Part shown: piece after piece, positions 1-5,880 of the stretch
How the letters are laid out: every line of letters starts with the position of its first letter
How positions within the stretch are numbered: position 1 is the stretch's first letter
From: a virus
Virus record (IMG/VR): IMGVR_UViG_3300013136_000057
Span: 1-20,005 of that record
Strand: one strand, 5' to 3'
Length of the DNA stretch: 20,005 nucleotides
Translations under genes and position numbers: made by a program
Notes under the pieces: generated by a model
The model's database searches: none
What the model saw: the letters and a program-made list of their open reading frames with translations, nothing else
What the model was told of the DNA's origin: nothing

Positions 1-20
1 AGCATGGTTGACATCTTTTT

Positions 21-82
21 TGGTGCCGAAGACCGGAATCGAACCGGTACGGGGTTTAACTCCCGCAGGATTTTAAGTCCTG
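21..82 (-). tRNA. Truncated tRNA-Leu (TAA), 3' half; probable prophage att core
   Basis: Read on the minus strand this is the 3' part of a tRNA. The anticodon stem CAGGA/TCCTG encloses the loop CTTAAAA (anticodon TAA, leucine). It is followed by a long variable arm typical of class II tRNAs, a T arm with the GGTTCGATTCC core, the 3' acceptor strand CTTCGGCA, and an encoded CCA end at 21-23. The D arm and 5' acceptor strand should lie at about 83-110 but are absent: the sequence turns into A/T-rich repeats there. A 3' tRNA fragment cut at the anticodon stem is the usual form of a tyrosine-integrase attachment core at the prophage end that does not keep the intact tRNA. By that logic bases 1-20 are host DNA and the phage starts near 83. 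The core's right limit is inferred from where tRNA similarity ends. Confidence 0.85.
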
Positions 83-93
83 TTTTGGGGTAA

Positions 94-184
94 AATCAAA
101 CCGGTTCAAACCGAATCAAACCGCTTAAAAATGCGGGTTTCGTGGGATTTCCTCCGGTTCGTATCGGTTCGTATCAATCCGTGC
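94..184. repeat. 10-bp tandem repeats in both orientations beside the att core
   Basis: Three head-to-tail 10-bp units at 94-103, 104-113 and 114-123 share the core TCAAACCG. At 155-164 and 165-174 there are two identical units CGGTTCGTAT, with a decayed third at 175-184. The second set is close to the reverse complement of the first (CGGTTTGA), so the two blocks face each other around a small hairpin (CCGC...GCGG, 121-137). The 10-bp period puts each unit on the same face of the helix. Arrays like this beside a tRNA att core are compatible with integrase arm-type or excisionase binding sites. That role is inference. Confidence 0.6.
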
Positions 185-186
185 TG

Positions 187-208
187 GGTGGCTCAAAAGG
201 TGGCTCAA
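187..208 (+). repeat. Direct repeat GGTGGCTCAA x2 near the prophage end
   Basis: The 10-mer GGTGGCTCAA occurs at 187-196 and again at 199-208, a 12-bp period. It differs from the CGGTT-type repeats to its left and lies just upstream of the lipoprotein promoter. It could be a recombination-protein site or an operator for that promoter; the sequence does not decide between these. Confidence 0.45.
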
Positions 209-218
209 TTTATAAAAT

Positions 219-246
219 TTGCAAAAAGAATAATTTGGTATATAAT
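219..246 (+). promoter_or_regulatory. Sigma-A-type promoter for the lipoprotein gene
   Basis: A -35 element TTGCAA (219-224) is followed after 16 bp by a perfect -10 TATAAT (241-246). The region is A/T-rich in an otherwise GC-rich window. An AACGGAGG-type ribosome binding site (about 255-262) and an ATG at 273 follow. This is the clearest promoter in the window, and it would let the downstream gene be expressed in the lysogen independently of the late operon. Confidence 0.75.
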
Positions 247-272
247 AGCAAGAAAACGGAGGTATACCAAAA

Positions 273-608
273 ATGAAAAAGTCCTTTGTCCTAATCCTTT
301 GCATTCTGTGCGCGGTCATTTTCATGTCCGGCTGCAGCGCGGATCCGCTCTTGGGTGAGTGGGGCTATTCGGATAGCACAAAAGAAGTTATGGAAAAGCT
401 CGGGGCCGGTGCAGACGAGCTCGGCGGCACCGTCGTAACATTTAAAGCGAACGGCCAGGCGGTTGCTGCCGATGGGACGGAGCTTTCCTATTCTTGCAGC
501 GGGGACGTGGTGACCCTGTACGGTGTCGACGGGTCTGCAGACGTTTTGAAATTAAAGGGCCGCGATCTGCTAATGGAAGATGGGTCCGCCGCATTAAGTA
601 AAAAATAA
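273..608 (+). CDS. Small secreted lipoprotein, candidate lysogenic-conversion gene
   Basis: The 111-aa product has a Lys-Lys start, a hydrophobic segment (about residues 4-17) and a lipobox-like FMSGC that ends in Cys21. It is therefore expected to be exported, lipidated and held on the outer face of the membrane. The mature part is short, with an LLGEW-type opening and alternating short strand-like segments (TVVTFKANGQ, DVVTLYGVDG, VLKLKGRDLL). This resembles the small beta-barrel lipoproteins common in clostridia, though I do not assign a family with certainty. It is the only plus-strand gene, has its own promoter, sits between the att core and the late operon, and ends at a terminator. That position is typical of prophage cargo such as superinfection-exclusion lipoproteins. 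The specific function is unknown. Confidence 0.8.
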   Translation: MKKSFVLILCILCAVIFMSGCSADPLLGEWGYSDSTKEVMEKLGAGADELGGTVVTFKANGQAVAADGTELSYSCSGDVVTLYGVDGSADVLKLKGRDLLMEDGSAALSKK

Positions 609-645
609 AAAAGGGCCCGTCCCAATTATGGGGCGAGCCCTTTTT
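607..645. terminator. Bidirectional intrinsic terminator between convergent genes
   Basis: A near-perfect stem of about 14 bp pairs AAAGGGCCCGTCCC with GGGGCGAGCCCTTT around an AATTAT loop. It is flanked by A-rich sequence on the left and T6 on the right, so it works on both strands. It ends the lipoprotein transcript from the left and the late lysis operon from the right. Confidence 0.85.
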
Positions 646-658
646 TCTTTGTAACATT

Positions 659-904
659 TTACTTTTTGGCCGTTGTTTTGGTGGGAGGTCGTGCTGCCGC
701 CGGATTGGCTTTTATACTCCCAATTCCCGTCTTGTTCGTCGGGTTGTTCACGATGCCCAGCATCACCAGGACCGGCAGCAGGACGTTTAAGAATCCGTCC
801 GCGCTGTCGCTGATGTCCAGTCCCGTAAATTCCTTGACGAGAAAAACAATCAGCGCCACGATCGCCAGCCACAGGGCCCAGCTTTTCCAAGGTTTTTGTT
901 CCAT
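659..904 (-). CDS. Phage holin, phi-LC3-like
   Basis: The 81-aa protein has a first hydrophobic helix (about residues 8-25), a polar turn (LDISDSADG) and a second hydrophobic helix (about 37-51). A GIVNNPTNKTG motif matches the conserved GIVxDPTTKG segment of phi-LC3-type holins. The C-terminal tail is basic and Ala/Pro-rich. Holins form membrane lesions that let the endolysin reach the cell wall at the end of the lytic cycle. A GAAAGGAG ribosome binding site sits 8-9 bases before the ATG. It is the last gene of the late operon, just before the terminator, and lies downstream of the amidase, which supports the assignment. Confidence 0.88.
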   Translation of the reverse strand: MEQKPWKSWALWLAIVALIVFLVKEFTGLDISDSADGFLNVLLPVLVMLGIVNNPTNKTGIGSIKANPAAARPPTKTTAKK

Positions 905-920
905 GATTCCAAAGCTCCTT

Positions 921-1229
921 TCAGTTATCGTCTACCGCAAAACGCGCATTTAGTTTTCGGTAGAAAGCGTTTCGTTTTTTGCGCGCAGTTTCAAAGTCCG
1001 CGATCTTCTCCCGGACCTCCCCGTTGCACACCCCTTTTTCTGCGGCGGCTCGCGCCGTCCGGTATATAAGCTCGCCGGCGCAGTCCCCGTATTCCTTTTC
1101 CACTTCCCATTGCTCAAACATTTGCTCCTGGCGCCTGTCTGCTTTCTTTTCGCGTCGGTTTATTGTCTTTATGAGCATCGCAAAAAGAAACCCCATTGCC
1201 GCCGTCATTACAATTTGTACCCACTGCAT
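921..1229 (-). CDS. Membrane-anchored small protein in the lysis cassette
   Basis: The 102-aa protein has one N-terminal hydrophobic segment (about residues 4-20), then a highly charged basic/acidic helix (RREKKADRRQEQ) and a mostly helical, charged remainder. The likely topology is N-terminal anchor with the rest in the cytoplasm, by the positive-inside rule. It lies between the endolysin and the holin and has a GGGAGG ribosome binding site. Firmicutes lysis cassettes often carry a small extra membrane protein at this place (XhlA-like proteins or second holins), but I cannot see a diagnostic motif. Function unknown; a modulator of lysis timing is possible. Confidence 0.7.
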   Translation of the reverse strand: MQWVQIVMTAAMGFLFAMLIKTINRREKKADRRQEQMFEQWEVEKEYGDCAGELIYRTARAAAEKGVCNGEVREKIADFETARKKRNAFYRKLNARFAVDDN

Positions 1230-1246
1230 GTGCGGATCCTCCCACT

Positions 1247-2005
1247 CTAATCTTCGGTCTTGCTGTATTTCCGTTTATTGGATTCCCTCTGCGCTCCGCC
1301 CGATTCAATATATCCCCCTTCGAGGATGTGCGGTCCCTGGTCCACATCGGAGTAATCCACGGCCGGCTTTTCCGGTGCTGTGGGCTCCTGGGGCTCCTCT
1401 GTCGGCTCCTGGGGTTCCACCGGTTCCTGTGGCTCGTCCACCGGCGCCGGCGGCTCCTGCGGGGGCTCCTGGGGCTCCGCAGGCTTGTCCTGCCCGTATG
1501 TGCGGATGTAATCCCGCAGTACGTCCGCGGGGAAGTATTTGCCGGGGCAGTCCGTGTGGGAGGCGCCCGCCACCTCGATGTGGGTTTTAATCTTGGTCAC
1601 GCTGTCGATGCCGGGGAAAGCCAGCACACACGCCGCCAGTATCTTTTTGCCCGCCTCCAGCTGCTTTGCGTTCATGGGTCCGTTTTTGAAGTTCCCCTGG
1701 AACGCGATTCCGATCGACCGTGCGTTCATCCCGTTGGTCGGATAGCTCGTCCCGTTCATCACGTGGCCGCCCTGGTAAAGCAGGCCGCGCCCCCACACCA
1801 CCGTGCCGTCCAGCCGGACGACGATGTTGTAATCGATGCCGGCGTGTCCGCGGCTTATGTGGTATGCGTGCACACTTTCCACGCTGGCGTCGCTCTCGAA
1901 GTGATGAAGGATGATCAGGTTCGTTTCCGTTCTTTTTGTGTATGGCCTGGCCGGTACCAGGCCCAGGTCTTTCACAAAGTCAAAATTAATTCCGTTGTGT
2001 GTCAT
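1247..2005 (-). CDS. Endolysin: N-acetylmuramoyl-L-alanine amidase (Amidase_2 type)
   Basis: Residues about 25-170 form an Amidase_2/PGRP-type zinc amidase. They include LHH (His34 as likely first zinc ligand), HISRGHAGIDYNIVVRLDG (Tyr59 in the catalytic position), RSIGIAFQGNF, and a second ligand pair in THIEVAGASHTDCPGK (His142, Cys153). The enzyme cuts the amide bond between N-acetylmuramic acid and L-alanine to release virions. Residues about 175-213 are a run of Pro/Glu-rich PQEP-like repeats, followed by a short C-terminal part that matches no cell-wall-binding domain I recognise. An AGAGGAG site precedes the ATG, and the start overlaps the stop of the XkdX-like gene (ATGA). It sits with the holin in the lysis cassette. 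Confidence 0.93.
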   Translation of the reverse strand: MTHNGINFDFVKDLGLVPARPYTKRTETNLIILHHFESDASVESVHAYHISRGHAGIDYNIVVRLDGTVVWGRGLLYQGGHVMNGTSYPTNGMNARSIGIAFQGNFKNGPMNAKQLEAGKKILAACVLAFPGIDSVTKIKTHIEVAGASHTDCPGKYFPADVLRDYIRTYGQDKPAEPQEPPQEPPAPVDEPQEPVEPQEPTEEPQEPTAPEKPAVDYSDVDQGPHILEGGYIESGGAQRESNKRKYSKTED

Positions 2006-2139
2006 TCTGTTTCGCTCCTCTCTATGTAATCATATTCTTCCTGGGTGATCTTGCCGTCCGCCAGTATTCCGTCTAGCCGCGCGAGTGTAATCCTGTCGGC
2101 CCCATAAAGCCTTTTTAGGCTCTCTACTAAAATGCTCAT
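2002..2139 (-). CDS. XkdX-like small protein (45 aa)
   Basis: A short frame translates to 45 residues, beginning MSILVESLKRLYGADRIT and ending in DGKITQEEYDYIERSETE. The pattern of a Leu-Tyr helix followed by a GKIT-x-EEY segment is characteristic of the XkdX family, tiny proteins encoded between tail-fibre and lysis genes in many Firmicutes phages and phage-like particles such as PBSX. The molecular role of the family is unknown. The start codon overlaps the stop of the upstream gene (TAATG) and its own stop overlaps the endolysin start (ATGA). Both overlaps point to translational coupling and support the frame. Confidence 0.85.
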   Translation of the reverse strand: MSILVESLKRLYGADRITLARLDGILADGKITQEEYDYIERSETE

Positions 2140-2411
2140 TATAAAACACCCCCGGCCAGCAGCTCTAGCGTGTAGGCGTCAATCGCCGCCTGGATCTGCT
2201 CCTCGACGGTCGGAATCTTTGACACCTCCGTGCCGTCCCGATAGAATTTTCCGTCGATTGGCTCATATACGTCCGCGCATTGAGCATTGATGCCTTCCAC
2301 CGATACCAGGGTCATACCGAGGCCCGCCTCTAGTTCGCCGGCCACCGTCGTGGTTGCTTCGATTATGTTTTCCACGATATTGGTTTCTTTGTTTATAACC
2401 GCATATCTCAT
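2139..2411 (-). CDS. Small tail-associated protein, XkdW-position
   Basis: The 90-aa product opens with RYAVINKETNIVENIIEA, a pattern (YAVI...N.VENVI) seen in small proteins encoded just after tail-fibre genes of Firmicutes and other siphophages. The middle part (YEPIDGKFYRDGTEV) looks like a short beta hairpin, and the C-terminus is helical. It has an AAAGGGGGAG ribosome binding site. It lies between the glycine-rich tail protein and the XkdX-like protein, the place held by XkdW in PBSX-like operons. I see no catalytic motif; a fibre-assembly or tail-tip role is inference from position. Confidence 0.7.
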   Translation of the reverse strand: MRYAVINKETNIVENIIEATTTVAGELEAGLGMTLVSVEGINAQCADVYEPIDGKFYRDGTEVSKIPTVEEQIQAAIDAYTLELLAGGVL

Positions 2412-2422
2412 GTGCTCCCCCT

Positions 2423-3292
2423 TTAATCATCCCATTGAAGCAGAATGATTCCGCTTCCCCCCGCGCCGCCGATCTTTCCGGCTGTGGCTTCTGCGTTTGC
2501 TCCGCCGCCGCCGCCGCCCGTATTTGCAGTTCCGGGCGAACCGTTAGCGTTGCTCGCTCCGCCGGCGCCGCCGCCGCCAACTCCTCCAGAAGCTGCGGCT
2601 TGTAATTTACGCGTCCCGCCACCGCCGCCGGCATAGTAATTCGCATTAATATCTGCAAAGTTTTTTCCGGCGCCTCCGACCGGAACGACGGACGTTGTGG
2701 GTCTTGTGCCTGCGGCACCGCCGCCGCCGCCACCACCGCCGCTGGAAACGCCCCCATCCCCGGACGTTGATCCGGACGCGCCGGCATTACCGTAACCCGT
2801 ACCACCGGATGAATCCCCTTGTGTAGCCGCGCCGCCTGCAATTACATACTTTGAACCGCCACCGGAGCCGCCGTTCGCGCCAGCAACCGCCCCCGCTCCG
2901 CCGCCACCGCCGCCGCCTCCGATAGCTGTGATTCCATCAAACGTTGAATTTCCACCGTTTCCGCCCAGCCCGGTTGTGCCGCCGGCGCCGCCGCTCCCTA
3001 TTTCAATAACTTTGTCGCCGGGTAAAACGCTTCGGACATCGTCAAATACTACCCCGCCACCACCGCCACCACCGGCGTATTGGAAGGCAGCGGAGGTTCC
3101 TCCTCCTCCCCCGCCTCCGGCTACAACTAAAACGCGCACATTGACTTTTGCGTTAATGTTTAGCGTTCCGCTCCCGAGTAGTATTGCGTATCCCGATCTT
3201 TTTCCCGTCTTGCTATATGTCCAGCTTCCGGTATAAGTAAGGTCTATTTCGGGTTTTCCGTAATATTTTTGTAATCCAATTATAGGAGCCAT
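2423..3292 (-). CDS. Glycine-rich tail-tip/adhesin-like protein with poly-Gly runs
   Basis: This 289-aa protein is about one-third glycine. Residues 1-60 form a normal strand-rich N-terminal part (LTYTGSWTYSKTG, NVRVLVVAG). From about residue 59 to 280 it is dominated by runs of 5-8 glycines broken by Ala/Ser/Asn/Thr-rich loops and short strands. It ends in GSGIILLQWDD. The LVVAGGGGGG opening and GSGIILLQ ending are hallmarks of phage glycine-rich-domain proteins. In T-even-like adhesins of the S16 gp38 type such runs pack as a polyglycine-II helix sandwich with variable receptor-binding loops. By analogy this may be the receptor-binding tip. It sits downstream of the baseplate/fibre gene in the distal tail module. 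Confidence 0.82.
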   Translation of the reverse strand: MAPIIGLQKYYGKPEIDLTYTGSWTYSKTGKRSGYAILLGSGTLNINAKVNVRVLVVAGGGGGGGTSAAFQYAGGGGGGGVVFDDVRSVLPGDKVIEIGSGGAGGTTGLGGNGGNSTFDGITAIGGGGGGGGAGAVAGANGGSGGGSKYVIAGGAATQGDSSGGTGYGNAGASGSTSGDGGVSSGGGGGGGGAAGTRPTTSVVPVGGAGKNFADINANYYAGGGGGTRKLQAAASGGVGGGGAGGASNANGSPGTANTGGGGGGANAEATAGKIGGAGGSGIILLQWDD

Positions 3293-3304
3293 GCTGCTGC
3301 CCTC

Positions 3305-4015
3305 CTATTGTCCGAGCACGAGAATGTTGATCGGGATGTCCTCGGTCGGTTCCGTTTCGTCGTATGCAAAGGTCACCTCGTCGGTCCCGACCTCGGTCGC
3401 GTATATCGCCGCGTCCCGCAGGGCCGCCCTTGCGTCCGCGCTGGCGCTCTCCGAATCGATATCCCATAAAATCGTACTGGTGGGCCGCACGCCCGTCACC
3501 GTTACGATCTGCTCGCTGCCGGACCAGGAGGCCGTGGAAAGGGTGGCGGCTACAAGCGGAACGACCGGGTGTGAATTGCCCATGGACCGCACCAGCCCCG
3601 TCACGACGCTGCTCTCGATCGTGTGCACGGCGACCTCGTATTCGAATATGTGCGTGTTTCCTCCGTCGTTTATATCTTCCTGCGTCAGTGCTGCGAAGCC
3701 CTCCAGCGTTGCCGAGTAGTCATAATCCCAATATCCTTGCGCGAATACGGGCGCCGCGGCCTGCGTCATGTCGATTACGAGCTTTGTCCGCACGTATCCG
3801 TCCGCGATCGGGCTTAAGAGCGACACAGTTTCCGAGCCCACTATCTGAAATCTCCGGCCCTCTACGTTGAAGTACCCGGCACCGAGCACTATCTCGGTCG
3901 CTGTGTTTGTGATCGCGCACCCGCTTTCGATGCCGTTGCTCCGCACCACTTTACATAGCTGTGCGTCGTTTTCTCCGGCGTTGCTCTGCAAATCAAAAGT
4001 TAATCCCTTAAGCAT
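3305..4015 (-). CDS. Putative tail fibre / baseplate protein
   Basis: The 236-aa product begins LKGLTFDLQSNAGENDAQL and continues GYFNVEGRRFQIVG, a style found in N-terminal regions of phage fibre and baseplate proteins that attach to the tail tip. A middle part carries YWDYDYSATLEGFAALT and HIFEYEVAVHTI. The C-terminal domain (about 150-236) is a small strand-rich domain with SGSEQIVTVTGVRPTS and ADARAALRDAAIY, reminiscent of repeat units found in Firmicutes fibre proteins. The gene follows the Tal-like gene with an 8-base overlap and precedes the Gly-rich protein. A function in host attachment is inferred from position and composition. Confidence 0.65.
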   Translation of the reverse strand: MLKGLTFDLQSNAGENDAQLCKVVRSNGIESGCAITNTATEIVLGAGYFNVEGRRFQIVGSETVSLLSPIADGYVRTKLVIDMTQAAAPVFAQGYWDYDYSATLEGFAALTQEDINDGGNTHIFEYEVAVHTIESSVVTGLVRSMGNSHPVVPLVAATLSTASWSGSEQIVTVTGVRPTSTILWDIDSESASADARAALRDAAIYATEVGTDEVTFAYDETEPTEDIPINILVLGQ

Positions 4016-5012
4016 CTTTTTGTAGCCCCCTTATCAAACTTGGCAGTTCTGTGACCAGCTCTCCGATCTTATAAAAGAATCGGTCGGAGCCCCGTTTAAT
4101 CCGTTTGCTGGAAATGTAGCTGGTGAAAACGCGGCCGTCTTTACGCACCGCCGCGCGATCGAAAGCGCCATATTCCTCTGTCCCGCTAAATTCGACGGAA
4201 TGAGAATACTGCTTATCAGCGAATTTATCCGCTACTTTGCTGTCTATATCGCTGGTTGCGTACAGCGCAGTCCACTGTCCCTCGGCCCGGTCCTCCGCGG
4301 CCGGCTGCGCCGTGACGATGGTTCCGTCGGTCTTTAGGTAATAATCCACGTCCGTCCCGGTGCCGTCGTTCACCGTAATCTTGGCCAGCGCGTCGTCGTT
4401 GTACTTTTCCGCGGTGACTTCAAATTCGCCCGAGAATTCGAGCACCCGCGTCGGCGGGGTCCGCTTTTGTATTGTGATTTTCAGCTTGTCTTGCCCGGAT
4501 ATGCGAGCGCGGGAGTATGTCACAAACACACCAGCCATGCGCCGCAGCCGCTCCATGTGCTCTTTGATTGAATACAGGCCGCTGCTAACGTCCGGTATAA
4601 TCATCGGATCCGCTGCGGTGTACGTCGGGGTGCTGAATACCAAATACGGCAGCTGGTATGCCGCATCAGCCTGGTTTAAAAAGCAGGCCTGCAGCGCTGC
4701 CTTTAGCGTGTTTTCAATGCCGCCGGCCGCCGTGGTGATGGCGTGCTCGTTCTCGGATATCTTCCGATCGAACAGGTTTGCCAGCTCTTTGCACGTGAGC
4801 ACCGTGGCGCCCCCGTTAACCTCCACCCCATCGATCACGCCCATCCAGGTGTCGTCCACGCACACAATATCTCCCTTTGCCGCGGCATGTTTGCCGGTGA
4901 TGGTGATGGTCGATTTATCATCAAATATCGAATCCAGCACGATATCGTGGTCCGTGATTTCGTGGTTGCTCTCGGTTACGAACGTCAAGCGGTTTTTGAT
5001 GTAGCATGTCAT
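4008..5012 (-). CDS. Tail-associated / baseplate hub protein (Tal-like, no lysin domain)
   Basis: The 334-aa protein follows the distal tail protein directly, the place of the Tal/hub protein in siphophages. Its N-terminal part (ITDHDIVLDSIFDDKSTITI, MGVIDGVEVNGGATVLTCKEL) matches the strand-rich hub fold of the gp27/Gp37-like type, which forms a trimer that closes the tail tube. The middle part contains a GLYSIKEHMERLRRMAGVFVTYSR helix-strand segment. The length is typical of a hub domain alone: I see no peptidase or glycosidase domain, so any wall-degrading activity of the tail must come from elsewhere. The C-terminal end overlaps the next gene by 8 bases. Confidence 0.75.
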   Translation of the reverse strand: MTCYIKNRLTFVTESNHEITDHDIVLDSIFDDKSTITITGKHAAAKGDIVCVDDTWMGVIDGVEVNGGATVLTCKELANLFDRKISENEHAITTAAGGIENTLKAALQACFLNQADAAYQLPYLVFSTPTYTAADPMIIPDVSSGLYSIKEHMERLRRMAGVFVTYSRARISGQDKLKITIQKRTPPTRVLEFSGEFEVTAEKYNDDALAKITVNDGTGTDVDYYLKTDGTIVTAQPAAEDRAEGQWTALYATSDIDSKVADKFADKQYSHSVEFSGTEEYGAFDRAAVRKDGRVFTSYISSKRIKRGSDRFFYKIGELVTELPSLIRGLQKDA

Positions 5013-5016
5013 ATCG

Positions 5017-5877
5017 TCACCCGTGCCTGTAATAATCGTAAACGTACAGCGTGGCCGTGTCGGCGGATCCCGTGAATTCCAGGACCACCTCGCACTCCAC
5101 CCCTAGCGGAATCCGAAAGAATGAATCGTATGTGAGGTCCATGTAGCTGCTCACGTCGGTGATGGTCCCGTCGGCGCCCACCACCCACACGCCCCGGCTG
5201 CCCGGGACCGTCGAGAATAGCAGGTGTTCGTCTGTCTCCACTTCCAGTCCCTCAAGATACAGCTTTCCGAGTATCTCCCCGTCCTGGGCCCGCTTCAAAG
5301 TCACCGCCGGGGATACCATCTCCCCGAAAGCGGTTAAACGCACGGCCGCCGGGTAATGACCCGCGGCCGTGTGCACCACTTTGTTTGAAGCGCTCGCCTT
5401 GGAATAAACATACGGGTATGTGTAGGGATAAATTTTGTAATCCACGTCGTCGTTGAGCGCGAAGTTAAGGACCGTCGGGCTGGTATTGTACCACGGCGTC
5501 TTTCCGCGGAACGACACCGGGCAGCACAGATATCCGTCCTGGATCTCCGCTTTCTGCAAAAACTCCACGCTGACGTCGCATGCCCGGCCCGTGGTTCCGT
5601 ACGGTTTGCTCACGAGCTTTATGCTGCTGGCCGCGCATACCCAATTAACGAAAGCCTCATAGTCCTGGTATGGCGTGGCGCCCAAAAAAACAATTTCCCC
5701 GACCGGGTTTATCTGCTCGCTGCGGCTGTCCACCTCTGCAAAGAATCCGTCTGCCGGGCGCTCGTATGTTGCGTCTATCCCGAAGCCCAGGCCCTGGGGC
5801 CTGTGGAAAAAATGATTCTCGGCCATCAAATCCATTATGGCTCCGGCCTGGTTCTGCAAATAAAATTGTCTAACCAT
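5017..5877 (-). CDS. Distal tail protein (Dit-like, siphovirus tail component)
   Basis: The 286-aa protein shows the layout of Dit proteins: an N-terminal beta-rich ring domain (about 1-130) that contains PQGLGFGIDATYE, a GEIVFLGATPYQDYEAFVNWV segment and FRGKTPWY, then a galectin-like C-terminal domain (about 140-286, with KIYPYTYPYVY and AAVRLTAFGEMVSPAVTL). Dit forms the hexameric ring that joins tail tube, tape-measure tip and hub. It lies immediately downstream of the tape measure, which is the canonical position. Gaps to its neighbours are only 3-4 bases. Confidence 0.85.
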   Translation of the reverse strand: MVRQFYLQNQAGAIMDLMAENHFFHRPQGLGFGIDATYERPADGFFAEVDSRSEQINPVGEIVFLGATPYQDYEAFVNWVCAASSIKLVSKPYGTTGRACDVSVEFLQKAEIQDGYLCCPVSFRGKTPWYNTSPTVLNFALNDDVDYKIYPYTYPYVYSKASASNKVVHTAAGHYPAAVRLTAFGEMVSPAVTLKRAQDGEILGKLYLEGLEVETDEHLLFSTVPGSRGVWVVGADGTITDVSSYMDLTYDSFFRIPLGVECEVVLEFTGSADTATLYVYDYYRHG

Positions 5878-5880
5878 CTA

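Noticed and set aside
8-13. TTGACA at the left edge
   Set aside because: No -10 element follows at proper spacing; the downstream sequence is the tRNA fragment.
1196-2029. Plus-strand open frame of 277 codons across the endolysin
   Set aside because: The minus strand has all amidase motifs. The plus frame has no recognisable domain and no ribosome site.
2450-3130. Repetitive GCCGCCGCC tracts that might suggest a CRISPR or minisatellite
   Set aside because: They are glycine-codon runs in a coding sequence, irregular in length, with no repeat-spacer structure.
2445-3236. Proline-rich plus-strand frames opposite the Gly-rich gene
   Set aside because: Poly-Pro is simply the complement of the poly-Gly codons. 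The minus-strand gene has a start, neighbours and conserved ends.
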